Translations under genes and position numbers: made by a program | Source: Streptomyces stelliscabiei | GTDB taxonomy: Bacteria > Actinomycetota > Actinomycetes > Streptomycetales > Streptomycetaceae | DNA length: 64,000 nucleotides | Assembly (NCBI RefSeq): GCF_014873495.1 | Contig: NZ_JADBGF010000001.1 | Location: 8,990,001-9,054,000, forward strand | Direction: 5' to 3' | Notes under the pieces: model-generated | Told to the model about the DNA's origin: nothing | What the model saw: the letters and a program-made list of their open reading frames with translations, nothing else | Database searches by the model: none | In this document: positions 12,001-32,800 of the stretch, piece by piece | Position numbering within the stretch: position 1 is the first letter of the stretch | Layout of the letters: every line of letters starts with the position of its first letter

Positions 12001-14972
12001 CCGTGACCGACGCACTCGCCCACCTCCACGTCCGGGGCACGGCGGTGGACTGGCCGGCCGTGCTGGACGCCGGTGCCCCCGGCGGGCCCGGAAAGGTCAC
12101 CCTGCCCACCTACGCCTTCCAGCGCGAGCGCTACTGGCTGGAGGCCACCGCACCGGCCGGCGGCATGGCCGCCGCCGGGCTCCTCCCGGCCGACCATCCG
12201 CTGCTGGGCGCGGCCGTCCCGCTCGCCGACACCGACGGAGTCCTGTTCGCCAGCAGGCTGTCGGTACGCACCCACCCCTGGCTCGCCGACCACGGCGTCT
12301 ACGGCACCGCCCTCCTCCCGGCCACCGCCCTGCTCGAACTGGCGGTACGGGTCGGCGACCAGGTCGGCTGCGGCCAGGTCGAGGAACTCACCCTGGAGGC
12401 CCCACTGGTGATCCCCGCGCGGGGTGCGGTGGTCCTCCAGCTCTCCGTCGGCGCGCCGGACGCCTCGGGCGCCCGGCCGGTCAGCGTCCACACCCGGCCC
12501 GAGGACACCTCGTCCGCCGACCTGCCGTGGACCTGCCACGCCCGGGGACTGCTGGTTCCCGCCGTCGAGGAGGCGGCACCCGCCCCGTCCATGACATGGC
12601 CGCCGGCCGGCGCGGAGCCGGTGGAACTGGACGGGCTGTACGAGCGGTTCGCCGAAGGCGGGTTCGGATACGGGCCCGCGTTCCAGGGGCTGCGCGAGGT
12701 GTGGCGGCTCGGGGACGAGGTGTACGCGGAGGCGAGCCTGCCGTCCGAACAGCAGGCCGAGGCCGCGCGGTTCGGGCTGCACCCCGCGCTCCTCGACAGC
12801 GCCCTGCACGCGCTGATCTTCGGCGTCCTCGAAGGCACCGACCAGGGGTGGCTGCCGTTCTCCTGGAACGGCATCCGCCTGCACGCCTCCGGGGCCCGCG
12901 CCCTGCGCATCCGACTGACTCCCGCGGGCAACAACGCGGTCTCCGTCCAGGCCGCCGACACGGCCGGGCAGCCGGTCGCCTCCATCCGGTCCCTGGTGCT
13001 CCGCCCGGTCTCCCCGGACCAGGTACGCGCCGCCCGGACCGCGCACCACGAGGACCTGTACCGCCTCGAATGGCCCACACTGCCCCAGCCCGCCGCCACC
13101 GCCGACACCGACGTCTGGGCCGTCATCGGCGCCGAGGCACCCGACTGGGCGGCTCACGGCATCACCCGCTCCGCCACCGACCTCAAGGCGCTCTCCCGGG
13201 AGATCACGGAGGGAGCCGCCCGGCCCACGGCCGTCCTCGCCCACGTCCCCGCCGCACCGGAAGGGCAGGACAGGGCCGACGCCGTACGGCATGTCACCGG
13301 CCGAACCCTCACCCTCGTACAGGACTGGCTGGCCGACAGCACGTTCGCCGACGCCAAGCTGGTGCTCGTCACCCGGGGCGGCGTCCCGACGAGCGCCGAC
13401 GGCGACGCGCCTGACCTGACCCACGCCGCCGCATGGGGGCTGGCGCGGTCCGCGCAGACGGAGAACCCCGGCCGTTTCGTCCTCGCCGACCTCGACGGGA
13501 CGGGGGCCTCCCGAGACGCTCTCGCCGCCGCCGTCGCATCCGGCGAACCCCAACTGGCGTTGCGCGAGGGCCGTGCGCACATCGCCCGGCTCGCCCGCGT
13601 ACCCGCCGCCGAGCAGGCGGAGACACTCGACTGGGGACGCCCCGGCACGGTCCTGATCACCGGCGGCACGGGCGCCATCGGCTCCGTGCTCGCCCATCAC
13701 CTGGTCGCCGAACACGGGGTGAAGCGCCTGCTGCTCACCAGCCGCCGGGGTCCCGCCGCCGAGGGCGCCGCCGACCTGGTCGTCGGCCTCGCCGCACTCG
13801 GCGCCCACGCGGAGGTCGTGGCCTGCGACGTCGCCGACCGGGACGCGCTGGCCCGGCTGCTCGGCTCGCTGCCCGAGGCCCACCCGCTGACCGCCGTCGT
13901 GCACGCGGCGGGGACCATCGCCGACGGGGTCGTGGACGCGATGACGCCGGCCCGCCTGGACACCGCCCTGCGGCCCAAGGTCGACGCGGCCTGGAACCTC
14001 CACGAGCTGACCGAGGGCATGGACCTGTCCGCGTTCGTGGTGTTCTCCTCCATCGCCGGGATCTTCGGTGGCATGGGCCAGGGCAACTACGCGGCGGCCA
14101 ACGCCTTCCTGGACGCGCTGGCCCACCACCGCCGGGCGAACGGCCTGCCCGCCGCGTCGCTCGCCTGGGGCCTGTGGGCGAACAAGGGCGGCATGAGCGG
14201 AGGCCTCGACGAGGCCGACTTCCGGCGCATCGCCCGCGGCGGCATCGTCGCCTTCTCCCCGGCCGAGGGCGCGGCCCTGTTCGACTCGGCCAACGCCACC
14301 GGCGAACCCGTCGTCCTGCCGCTGCGGCTGGACACCGGAGCCCTGGCCGCCCAGACGGGCACCGGCGGCGTTCCGGCGCTGCTGCGCGGACTCGTACGCC
14401 CGCCCGCCCGCCGTAGCGCGGCGGTCGGCGAGGTCGCCCCGGACGCGGCCGACACCCTGCGCCGCACCCTGGCCGGCCAGCCCGAGCAGCGGCGCGAACG
14501 GACCCTGCTCGACTTGGTGCGCGGGCACGCCGCCACCGTGCTCGGCTTCCCCGGCCCCGCTTCGGTGGACGCCGAACGCGGCCTGCTGGAACTGGGCTTC
14601 GACTCGCTGACCGCGGTCGAACTGCGCAACCGGCTCGGCGCCGCCACCGGCCTCAGGCTGCCCGCCACCCTGCTCTTCGACCACCCCACCTCAGCGGCGA
14701 TCGCCCGCCAACTGTCCGTCGAACTCGTCCCCGAGAGCGCCGGACCCGATCTCGCCGCCGACACCGCGGGCCTGGCCGAACTCGGCCTGCTGGAAGGCGC
14801 GCTGGACAACGGCACGGCCGGGCCGGAGCTGCTCGGCCGGCTCGAAGAACTGATCAGCAGGCTGCGCCCGGGAACCGGTGGCGCGGCGCAGGACCGCCTG
14901 GAGGAGCGGATGGACACGGCCAGCGACGACGAGCTCTTCGAGTTCATCGACAACGAACTCGGCATGTCGTGA
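1..14972 (+). CDS. Modular type I PKS, three modules (5'-partial)
   Basis: Condensing and reducing megasynthase that adds three extender units. The reading frame is open from nucleotide 3; the first readable residues form a coiled-coil docking helix of the same kind as in the next two PKS proteins, so only about 10-15 codons seem to be missing and there is no loading module. Domain order is KS-AT-KR-ACP, KS-AT-KR-ACP, KS-AT-DH-KR-ACP. All three KS domains have the DTACSSS active site, the ATs have GHSQGE/GHSIGE, and all ACPs have the GFDSL phosphopantetheine serine. The C-terminus carries a helical docking tail containing DDELFEFIDNELG. An 81-bp gap separates it from the next PKS gene on the same strand. 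Seen: domains and catalytic motifs. Inferred: it builds the C13-C18 part of a concanamycin-type chain. Confidence 0.95.
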   Translation, partial: RRATADLGQARQRLREEEDARHEPIAIVSMSCRYPGGADDPEQLWDLVSSGTDAISEWPADRGWDTAALYDPDPDRPGTSYTRHGGFLHRAGEFDAAFFGMSPREALATDPQQRLLLETSWETLERAGLDPAALKGSATGVFVGAMTNDYGDGSRDRSDVQGLLHTGTAGSVISGRISYTLGLEGPAVTVDTACSSSLVALHLAIRALRSGECSLALACGVTVMPHPDPFVAFSRQRALAPDGRCKAFAADADGTSWSEGAGVLLLERLSDARRHGRRVLAVVRGSAVNQDGASNGLTAPNGPSQQRVIRAALADARLLPGDVDAVEAHGTGTRLGDPIEAQALLATYGQDREEPLWLGSLKSNIGHSSAAAGVGGVIKMVQAMRHGVLPRTLHVDAPSPQVDWSSGAVRLLTEERSWPTGPERPRRAAVSGFGVSGTNAHVILEEAPPAEDSAPAGTTEPDDTARATESGDPTPLPLVPWVLSARSEEALTERARQLLPLVDLLDADPGLRAGAVARALATGRSAFEHRAVVVAGDPDGFRAGLTGLVTGAEAAGVVRGVAGPAGRTVFVFPGQGSQWTGMALGLLDSSPVFAARMAACERALAPHVDWSLAAVLRGDAGTPPLDRVDVVQPALWAVMVSLAALWRSAGVEPDAVLGHSQGEIAAAVVAGALSLEDGAKVVALRSQALTVLAGRGGMASVPLPPEELADRLRQWDGRLFVAAANGPAATVLSGDTEAIDGVVAALQAEDVRARRIPVDYASHSAHVEEIRERLLECLADIEPTTGRVPFFSTVDLRWQDPGALDAEYWYRNLRQTVRFEEATRTLLAQGFRFFVESSAHPVLTVGISQTAEAEESDAVAVGTLRRDQGGLDRFLLSLAEAHTGGLAPDWDTLLAGHPGDTVDLPTYPFQRRRYWLERPQAGAENTVGATDPADAAFWESVGGEDLPALTTTLGVRPEDPLTVVLPALADWRRRRDERATVDSWRYRIDWRPLAAAPAGRTAAAPTGTWLVAVTDGTEGDPAREAVVRALREAGAVPVPVVLTEAHADRATLTAHLSEASTGPVHGVLSLVALDERPHPSHPHLPLGLALTLTLVQALGDAGVTAPLWCATRGAVTTGRDDAVTSPGQHMVWGLGRCAALEHPQRWGGLVDLPDTLDERAAARLCGILAGRDDEDQVAVRHSGAYGRRLVRARPAGPARADAWQPRGTVLVTGGTGGVGAHLARRLAEGGAEHLVLVGRRGADTPGAADLTAELTALGTRVTVAACDVADRDRLAELVAGIEQDGSRIRTVIHAAGTGLLVPLSDTDPDEFADILYAKVAGAENLDAVFDRDDLDSFVLFSSISGVWGSGDHGAYASANAHLDALADRRRARGRTATSVVWGIWDPEGGAGMAANLVEEQLRGRGIPFMAPQVALTGLQQVLTDDETVVLVTAVDWDRFAPVFTSARPSPLIGDLPEVRRALAEETAPGQDGDGTASSLRDRIADLPPADRDRLLTDLVRAHAAAVLGHGSADAIAPERAFRELGFDSLTAVEMRNRLNAATGLRLPLTVLFDYASADALARHLRGELLGPDTAAPTGPAVPAHVPADADDPIAIVGMSCRYPGDVRTPQDLWRLVAEGRDVISALPADRGWDLDGLYDTDPDRPGTTYSSEGGFLYDAGQFDPAFFGISPREALAMDPQQRLLLETSWEALERAGIDPASLRGGQVGVFAGAAYQGYGGLSDVPEEVEGHLIAGISTSILSGRIAYTLGLEGPAVTVDTACSSSLVAVHLAAQALRSGECSLALAGGVTVMGTPLSFTGFSRQRGLAADGRCKSFGADADGFGMAEGVGLLLLERLSDARRNGHRVLALVRGSAVNQDGASNGLTAPSGLAQQRVIRSALAGAGVAPAEVDVVEAHGTGTRLGDPIEAQALLATYGQDRPADRPLLLGSLKSNIGHSQAAAGVAGIIKMVEAMRHEVLPRTLHAEEPTPNVDWSVGAVELLTEPRPWTRNGHPRRAGVSSFGLSGTNAHVIIEEPYGEEPGEAPEGNTPATAVPWLLSGRTPEALREQAARLHAHLTDRPELRPHDVGLTLATARSAFEHRAVVVGADHATLLTGLAALAAGQDDPAVVHGTVATPGRTVFVFPGQGSQWAGMAVGLLDSAPVFAERVAQCERALSPYVDWSLTDVLRGEPDSPPLDRVDVVQPVLFSVMVSLAALWRSCGVEPSAVIGHSQGEIAAAVVAGALSLEDGARIVALRSRILTALVDRGAMLFVALPDDQVRERMAPWDGRLSVAAVNGPAAVTVSGDPEALEEFGDRLSEDGVMRWMIPGVTFAGHSPQVDGLRRELLDALAGVTPRRTDVAFYSTVTGGALDTTALDTEYWYRNLREPVEFHRAVAALIDAGHDTFVEVSPHPVLAVWLERSLEAADVAGLVTGTLHTDDGGPGRFLTALAGPHVHGVPVDWRAVFAGTDARPVELPTYAFQRRRYWLEPTAAPAAGEGGAQPADTAFWDAVERHDLPAVAAALNLPDEDATARASLDGVLPALADWQRGRRGRTTIDGWRYQVTFKPLHLTPGTPALTGTWWVVVPAGAAAHPVVAGALRALERHGAAAVPVEIAAAGTDRAGLAARLGAGAAPDGGVLSLLALAEQPYAEGTALPTGLVLTTLLLQALGDAGINAPLWSATCGAVSVGRSDALTAPAQATLWGLGAVAGVEYPERWAGMLDLPSDLDERAGGRLAAVLAGLDGEDQIAIRPSGVYGRRLVRARPAEETTADVFEPDGTVLITGGTGALGAHVARRLARSGARHLLLTGRRGPDTPGAAELVAELAGLGAETTVAACDAADRDALAALLADIPEDRPLRTVVHAAGLLDDGVLDTLTPERAAGVLRPKMDAALNLDALTRDLDLTAFVLFSSLAGTLGGTGQGSYAAANAFLDALAEQRRSLGLPATSVAWGLWAGDSAADAARERLVRNGLPPMDPELAVTALEQAMGRSEPRLVLCDFAWDRFAPAYTALRPSAALRELPDVRDVLAAGGADRQDTGADSLATRLAALSAQERQEELTRLVATEVAAVLGHPDPAGIDPDRVFKDLGFDSLTAVDLRNRLSEATGLRLSVTLVFDHPTVTALVDHVRSELGGTAPVQASVPAPASSPVQTAVADDDAIAVVAMSCRYPGGVTTPEDLWRLVTSGSDAITEFPTGRGWDLDELYDPDPEKLGRTYARHGGFLHDADHFDPAFFGISPREALAIDPQQRLLLEISWEAFERAGIDPVSLKGSRAGVFVGSSYRDYGSRVQQPTEETEGYLGIGSAGSVASGRIAYTLGLEGPAVTVDTACSSSLVAVHLAAQALRGGECSLALAGGVTVMSTPDAFIEFSRQRGLAADGRCKPFAAAADGTAWAEGAGMVVLERLSDARRNGHPVLALVRGSAVNQDGASNGLTAPNGPSQQRVIRQALASAGLDSADVDAVEAHGTGTRLGDPIEAQALLATYGQDRPADRPLLLGSLKSNIGHAQAAAGIAGLQKMVLAMRHGVLPRTLHVDAPTPFVDWSAGAVSLLTEDTPWPDHGRPRRAAISSFGVSGTNAHTILEHVPDAHMPDGLTAPVGADQRPDGEAAGTGGGGAVVPWLLSARSRVALRAQAQRLLEHADARPALRPADIACTLATGRSAFEHRGAVVGDSREALIGGLKALATAGSAPGVTQGTAVAGRTAFLFAGQGSQRAGAGAELYARHPVFADAFDAICAELDPLLDRPLREVAFAPAGSPEAALLDRTEYTQPALFAIEVALFRLVEHWGVVPDLLFGHSIGELAAAHVAGVLSAPDAAALVAARGRLMQALPEGGAMVALTASEEEAAGLLASHEGRVAVAAVNGPASVVVSGDEDAVLDVAERWRERGGKARRLTVSHAFHSPHMDGMLDEFRRVAERLDLRAPRIPLVSDVTGELATPEQLTSPEYWVRHVREAVRFHDGMLRLAAEGAVTYLELGPDGSLTALGRDCLTEDPADPADPSAAGALVPLLRKDRPESRAVTDALAHLHVRGTAVDWPAVLDAGAPGGPGKVTLPTYAFQRERYWLEATAPAGGMAAAGLLPADHPLLGAAVPLADTDGVLFASRLSVRTHPWLADHGVYGTALLPATALLELAVRVGDQVGCGQVEELTLEAPLVIPARGAVVLQLSVGAPDASGARPVSVHTRPEDTSSADLPWTCHARGLLVPAVEEAAPAPSMTWPPAGAEPVELDGLYERFAEGGFGYGPAFQGLREVWRLGDEVYAEASLPSEQQAEAARFGLHPALLDSALHALIFGVLEGTDQGWLPFSWNGIRLHASGARALRIRLTPAGNNAVSVQAADTAGQPVASIRSLVLRPVSPDQVRAARTAHHEDLYRLEWPTLPQPAATADTDVWAVIGAEAPDWAAHGITRSATDLKALSREITEGAARPTAVLAHVPAAPEGQDRADAVRHVTGRTLTLVQDWLADSTFADAKLVLVTRGGVPTSADGDAPDLTHAAAWGLARSAQTENPGRFVLADLDGTGASRDALAAAVASGEPQLALREGRAHIARLARVPAAEQAETLDWGRPGTVLITGGTGAIGSVLAHHLVAEHGVKRLLLTSRRGPAAEGAADLVVGLAALGAHAEVVACDVADRDALARLLGSLPEAHPLTAVVHAAGTIADGVVDAMTPARLDTALRPKVDAAWNLHELTEGMDLSAFVVFSSIAGIFGGMGQGNYAAANAFLDALAHHRRANGLPAASLAWGLWANKGGMSGGLDEADFRRIARGGIVAFSPAEGAALFDSANATGEPVVLPLRLDTGALAAQTGTGGVPALLRGLVRPPARRSAAVGEVAPDAADTLRRTLAGQPEQRRERTLLDLVRGHAATVLGFPGPASVDAERGLLELGFDSLTAVELRNRLGAATGLRLPATLLFDHPTSAAIARQLSVELVPESAGPDLAADTAGLAELGLLEGALDNGTAGPELLGRLEELISRLRPGTGGAAQDRLEERMDTASDDELFEFIDNELGMS
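69..4760 (+). other. PKS module a: KS-AT(methylmalonyl)-KR-ACP
   Basis: KS roughly 69-1350 with the DTACSSS cysteine codon at 582. AT roughly 1705-2600 with GHSQGE and the YASH motif typical of methylmalonyl-CoA specificity. KR roughly 3620-4200 has the catalytic Ser and Tyr (FSS, AYASAN). It lacks the LDD motif of B-type KRs; instead Trp lies eight residues and His three residues before the catalytic Tyr, the A2-type pattern. The ACP serine codon is at 4584. Predicted product: a methyl-branched beta-hydroxy unit, matching C17/C18 of an 18-membered plecomacrolide with a hydroxyl at C19. Confidence 0.85.
4773..9390 (+). other. PKS module b: KS-AT(probable methoxymalonyl)-KR-ACP
   Basis: KS roughly 4773-6040; AT roughly 6358-7270; KR roughly 8275-8820; ACP serine codon 9222. 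The AT specificity segment reads TFAGH, neither YASH (methylmalonyl) nor HAFH (malonyl), so a non-standard extender is likely. Position in the chain and the methoxymalonyl cassette downstream point to methoxymalonyl-ACP, although AGH-type motifs are also seen in ethylmalonyl ATs. The KR has LDD and no Pro after the catalytic Tyr, which is B1-type. The hydroxyl it makes would be the one that closes the macrolactone (C17-O in concanamycin numbering). Confidence 0.75.
9414..14740 (+). other. PKS module c: KS-AT(malonyl)-DH-KR-ACP
   Basis: KS roughly 9414-10690. AT roughly 11047-11930 with GHSIGE and the HAFH motif, a clear malonyl-CoA signature and the only one in the window. DH roughly 12193-13030 has the intact HxxxGxxxxP motif (HGVYGTALLP) and the downstream HPALLD aspartate. 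KR roughly 13645-14180 keeps the Asp of the B-type loop (IAD in place of LDD) with Ser and Tyr present. ACP serine codon 14604. Predicted result: an unbranched unit and a trans-type double bond, as at C14/C15 of the plecomacrolide diene. Confidence 0.85.
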
Positions 14973-15053
14973 CCCCCCTGCCCCCATCCGCGCGACGGCG
15001 GCTCCCCACGCCCGGCCCCTCCCGCACGAAGGCCCCGAAGGTGACGGTGCACA

Positions 15054-26801
<11,748 letters not shown>

Positions 26802-26850
26802 CGCCCCGGATCCACGTACAGCCGTTTCCAGGAGAAGGCGAGAACGCACA

Positions 26851-29800
26851 GTGAGCGACCGGACCGAGCAGAAGCTCCGCGACTACCTCAACCGCGTCAC
26901 CATCGACCTCCAGCAGACCCGGCGACGGCTGCGGGACGTCGAGGAGCGCAGTCGTGAGCCCATCGCCGTCGTCGCGATGAGCTGCCACTTCCCCGGCGGG
27001 GTGCACAGTCCGGAGGACCTGTGGGAGCTGGTGGCGGACGGCCGCGACACCTACTCCGGGATCCCCGCCGACCGCGGGTGGGACGCCATCGGGCTGGCCG
27101 GCTCCGGCGTCCCCGTCACCGGGGCCTTCCTGGACGAGGCTGGTGGCTTCGACCCGGCCTTCTTCGGCATCTCGCCCCGCGAGGCGCTCGCCATGGACCC
27201 CCAGCAGCGGCTGATGCTCCAGACCTGCTGGGAGGCCGTCGAACGAGGCGGCATCGACCCCGTGTCGCTGCGCGGCAGCCGTACCGGCGTGTTCGCCGCC
27301 TCCATCGACCAGGGCTACATGTCGCTGGCCGACGGGGCGCCCGAGGGCGTCCAGGGCTTCCTGATGACCGGCAACGCGATCAGCGTCATGTCCGGGCGCG
27401 TCTCCTACGTCATGGGCCTGGAGGGGCCCTCGGTCACCGTCGACACCGCCTGCTCCGCCTCGCTGGTGGCGCTGCACCTCGCGGCGCAGTCCCTGCGCAA
27501 CGACGAGTGCTCGCTCGCGCTCGTCGGCGGCGTCAACGTGATGGCCATGCCGGGCGCCTTCGTGGAGATCTCCCGCCAGGGCGGCCTCGCCGCCGACGGC
27601 CGCAGCAAGCCCTTCGCGGCGGCGGCCGACGGCACCGGCTGGGGCGAGGGCGTCGGCGTCCTGCTCGTGGAGCGCCTCTCCGACGCACGCGCCAACGGCC
27701 ACCCGGTCCTCGCGGTGCTGCGGGGCAGCGCCATCAACCAGGACGGCGCCAGCAACGGCCTGACCGCCCCCAACGGTCCCTCGCAGCAGCGCGTGATCCG
27801 CGCCGCGCTCTCCGATGCCCAGCTGGCACCGGCCGATGTCGACGCCGTCGAGGCACACGGCACCGGCACCCGGCTCGGCGACCCCATCGAGGCCGACGCC
27901 CTGCTCGCCGCCTACGGCCAGGACCGCGACGGGGACCAGCCGCTGTGGCTCGGTTCGATCAAGTCCAACATCGGCCACACCCAGGCCGCGGCGGGCCTGG
28001 CCGGTGTCATCAAGGTCGTCATGGCGATCCGGCACGGCGTCCTGCCGCAGACCCTGCACGTGGACGCGCCCACCCCGCACGTCGACTGGAGCTCCGGCGG
28101 CGTGCGGCTGCTCACCGAGCGGCGCGACTGGCCCGTCGCCGACCGCCCGCGCCGCGCGGGCGTCTCCTCGTTCGGCATGAGCGGCACGAACGCGCACGTC
28201 ATCATCGAGCAGGCACCCGAGGCCGAGCAGCCCGCCGACGAGCAGGCGCCCGAGGACGGCCGGCAGGGCGCGGCGGAGCCGATCGCCGGCGCCGGGCCGC
28301 GTACCGCGCCGGACGCCGGGTCCGGCTCCTCGTCCGGCGTGGACCCCCTGCCGACCGTGCCCTGGCCGCTGTCCGGCCGTAGCCCGGAGGCGCTGCGCGA
28401 CCAGGCCGCCCGGCTCGCCTCCTGGCTCGCCGACCGGCCCGGCCTCCGCCCGGCCGATGTCGGCCACTCGCTGGCGGTCACCCGCTCCGCCTTCGAGCAC
28501 CGGGCCGTCGTCGTGGCCGACCGGCCCGAGGGCTTCCTGCGCGGGCTCGCCGCCGTCGCCGCGGGCACCAGCGCCGCCGAGACGGTCCCCGGCCGCACCG
28601 GCGCGGGCGACGGCAGGACCGTCTTCGTCTTCCCCGGCCAGGGCTCGCAGTGGGCGGGCATGGCACGGCAACTTCTGGACGAGTCACCGGTGTTCGCCGC
28701 CCGCATGGCCGCGTGCGAACAGGCCCTCGCCCCGCACCTGGACTGGTCGCTGTCGGCGGTCGTGCGCGGCGAGCCCGACGCGGCGCCGCTGGACCGCATC
28801 GACGTCGTCCAGCCGGTGCTGTTCGCCGTGATGGTCTCCCTCGCCGCCGTCTGGCGGTCGTACGGGGTCGAACCCGACGCCGTCGTGGGCCACTCCCAGG
28901 GCGAGATCGCCGCCGCGTACGTCGCCGGCGCCCTGTCGCTCGACGACGCCGCCCGCATCGTCGCCGTACGCAGCCGCGCCCAGCTGGAACTGTCCGGCAC
29001 CGGCGGCATGGCCTCCGTGGCGCTGCCCGCCGACACCCTGCGGGACCGCCTGCGCGCCTGGGAGGGCCGCCTGTCGGTCGCCGCCGTCAACGGCCCGGCC
29101 TCCGCGGTCGTCTCCGGGGACCCCGAGGCCCTGGAGGAGTTCCTCCGCCAGTGCGAGGAACGCGAGGTGCGGACCCGGCGGGTAGCCGCCGACGTGGCGG
29201 GCCACTCCGCGCACATGGACCGGCTGCGCGACGGCATGCTCGAAGCGCTCGCCGGCGTCCGGCCCACCGCCGCCACGATCCCGCTCTGCTCCACGGTGAC
29301 CGGCGGATCCCTCGACACGACCGGCCTGGACGCCGACTACTGGTTCCGGAACATGCGGCAGACCGTCGAGTTCGACGCCGCCGTGCGCGACCTCGTCCGG
29401 CGCGGCCACAGCGTCTTCGTCGAGATCAGCCCGCACCCCGTGCTCACCGTCCCGACGCAGGACACCCTCGACGACCTCGCCGACCCCGACGCGGCGGTCC
29501 CGGCCCCGCCGACCCTGGTCACCGGCACCCTGCGCCGCGACGAGGGCGGCCTGCACCGGGTGCTCACCGCCCTCGCCCAGGTGCACGTGCACGGCGTGCC
29601 GGTGGACTGGGCGGCCGTGTTCGCCGCTCACCGGCCCGAGCGGGTCGAACTGCCGACGTACGCCTTCCAGAACCGGCGCTTCTGGCTGGAGCCGCAGACC
29701 CGGCCCGGCACCACGCAGGACACCACCGACCCCGCGGACGCCGCCTTCTGGGCCGCCGTCGAACGCGAGGACGTCGCCGAGGTCGCCGCCACGCTCGGGG

Positions 29801-32800
29801 TCGAGGCCGCCAGCTGGAGCGACGTCCTGCCCGCTCTCTCCGCCTGGCGCCGCGACCGCCGTGACCGGGCGGTCCTCGACGGCTGGCGCTACCACATCGC
29901 CTGGCAAAGGCTCACGGCCAAGACCGCCGGGCCGCTGCGGGGCCGCTGGCCGGTCCTCGTCCCGGACGGCCACACCGCCGACGCGGCGGTGACCCGTGCC
30001 GTCGAGGCCCTGCGCGAGCGCGGCGCCGACCCCGAACTCGTCGTCCTCGACCACACCCACACCGACCGGTCCCGGCTCACCGGCCACCTGCGTGAACTGC
30101 TGGCCACCGGGCCCGGCACGGAGGCCGCCCCCGCCGGAGTGCTGTCCCTGCTGGCCCTCGACGAGCGGCCGCACGAGGGCCTGCCCGCCCTGCCCGTCGG
30201 TCTGGCGCTCACCACCGCCCTCGTCCAGGCGCTGGACGACCTCGGGGTCCGGACCACGTTGTGGTGCGTCACCTCCGGCGCCGTCCCGGTGCACCCGTCC
30301 GAGCCGGTGCCCCACCCGGTCCAGGCCCTCGTCTGGGGCTTCGGCCGCACGGCGGCCCTGGAACACCCGAGCCTGTGGGGCGGTCTGATCGACCTGCCCG
30401 AGCAGTGCGACGCCCGCGCCGGGCACCTGCTCGCCGACCTCCTGGCCGGAGCCGGCGACGAGGACCAGCTCGCCGTACGGTCCTCCGGGGCGCACGCCCG
30501 CCGGCTCGTCCGCGCCACCCCCTCCACCCCCGCGCCGTCGGCTCCCTGGCGGCCCTCCGGCACGGTCCTCGTCACCGGCGGCACGGGCGGGCTCGGCGCC
30601 CACGCCGCCCGCTGGCTCGCCCGGGGCGGCGCCGACCACCTGCTCCTCGTCAGCCGCCGGGGTGCCGACGCCCCCGGCGCCGACGAACTGGCGGCCGAAC
30701 TCACCGCCCTGGGCACCGGTGTGACCCTGGCCGCCTGCGACATCACCGACCGCGAGGCGCTCGCCGCGCTCGTCGACGGGGCCGCCGCCGAGGGCCACCC
30801 CGTCCGCGCCGTCCTGCACACCGCCGCGGCCGCCCAGCTGTTCCCGGTACGCGACGAGAACCCGCAGAGCATGGCCGCCACCCTGGCCGCCAAGGTCCAG
30901 GGCGCCGCCAACCTCGACGCCGTCCTCGCCGACACCGACCTCGACGCGTTCGTCCTGTACTCCTCCGTCTCGGGTGTGTGGGGCAGCGCGGACCACGCCG
31001 CCTACGCGGCGGGCAACGCCTACCTCGACGCCCTCGCCGCCCACCGACGCGGCCGGGGCCTCGCCGCCACCTCCGTCGTCTGGGGCATCTGGAGCGCCGA
31101 GGGCGGCGGCCTCGCCACCAGCGACCTCGAACGCGCCCTCCTCGAACGCGGCATCCCCTTCATGGACCCGCGGCTGGCCGTCGGCGGGCTCCAGCGCGTC
31201 CTGGACGACGACGAGACCGTCGTCGTGGTCGCCGACGTCGACTGGGCCCGCTTCGTGCCCGTCTTCACCTCCGTACGGCCCAGCCCCCTCATCGCCGACC
31301 TCCCCGACGTCCGCGCCCTGGCCACCGCCGAGGACCGGACCGACCCCGACCCGGACGCCGCCGACGGCGCCGCCGGACTGCGCCGCACCCTCGCGGGACT
31401 GCCCGAGCCCGAGGTCCGGCGGACCCTGCTGGAACTCGTCCGCACCAACGCCGCCGCGGTCCTCGGCCACGACTCCGCCGACGCCGTGCTGCCCGACCGG
31501 GCCTTCCGCGAACTGGGCTTCGACTCGCTGATCGCCGTCGAACTGCGCAACCGGCTCAACCAGGTCACCGGCCTGCGGCTGCGCGCCACCGTCGTCTTCG
31601 ACTACTCCTGCGCGGCGTTCCTCGCCGAACACCTGCGCACCGAACTCCTCGGCGACACGGCCCCGGCCGTGGCCTCGACGGCCGTCGTCCCCGTCGCCGA
31701 CCCCGACGAGCCCATCGCCATCGTCGCGATGAGCTGCCGCTTCCCCGGGGGCATCGACACCCCGGAGCGGCTGTGGCAACTGCTCATCGACGGCGGCGAG
31801 GTGCTCTCCGGCATGCCCGCCGACCGCGGCTGGCCCCTGGACCGCCTGTACCACCCCGACCCCGACCACCCGGGCACCTCCTACGTCCGCGAGGGCAGCT
31901 TCCTGCACGACGCGGGCGACTTCGACCCGGCCTTCTTCGGCATCTCGCCGCGCGAGGCGGTCGCCATGGACCCGCAGCAGCGGCTGCTCCTGGAGACCTC
32001 CTGGGAGGCGTTCGAACGGGCGGGCATCGACCCGGCGTCCCTGCGCACCACCCCGACCGGTGTCTTCGCCGGCGTCAACTACCAGGACTACACCTCGCTC
32101 GCCGGTTCCTCGCCGGAGGGCGGCGAAGGACATCTGGTCGCGGGCGGAGCCGCCAGCGTGGTCTCCGGGCGCGTCGCCTACACCCTCGGTCTGGAGGGCC
32201 CGGCGGTCACCGTCGACACCGCCTGCTCCTCCTCCCTGGTCGCGACGCACCTCGCCGCGCAGGCCCTGCGCGGCGGCGACTGCTCGCTCGCCCTCGCCGG
32301 CGGTGTCGCCGTGATGGCCACCCCGGGCGTCTTCGTCGGCTTCTCCCGGCAGCGCGGCCTCGCCGCCGACGGCCGCTGCAAGGCGTTCGGCGCCTCCGCG
32401 GACGGCATGGGCCTCGCCGAAGGCGTCGGCGTGGTGCTCCTGGAGCGGCTCTCGGACGCCCGTCGCAACGGCCACCCGGTGCTCGCCGTGCTGCGCGGCA
32501 GCGCCGTCAACCAGGACGGCGCCAGCAACGGCCTGTCCGCCCCCAACGGCCTCGCCCAGCAGCGGGTCATCCGCCAGGCCCTCACCAACGCCGGGCTGAC
32601 CGCGGCCGACATCGACGTCGTCGAGGCGCACGGCACGGGCACCACCCTCGGCGACCCCATCGAGGCGGACGCCCTGCTCGCCACCTACGGACAGGACCGC
32701 CCGCACGGCCGCCCGCTCCGGCTCGGCGCACTCAAGTCCAACATCGGCCACACCCAGGCCGCCTCCGGAGTCGCCGGAATGATCAAGGCCGTGCTCTCGC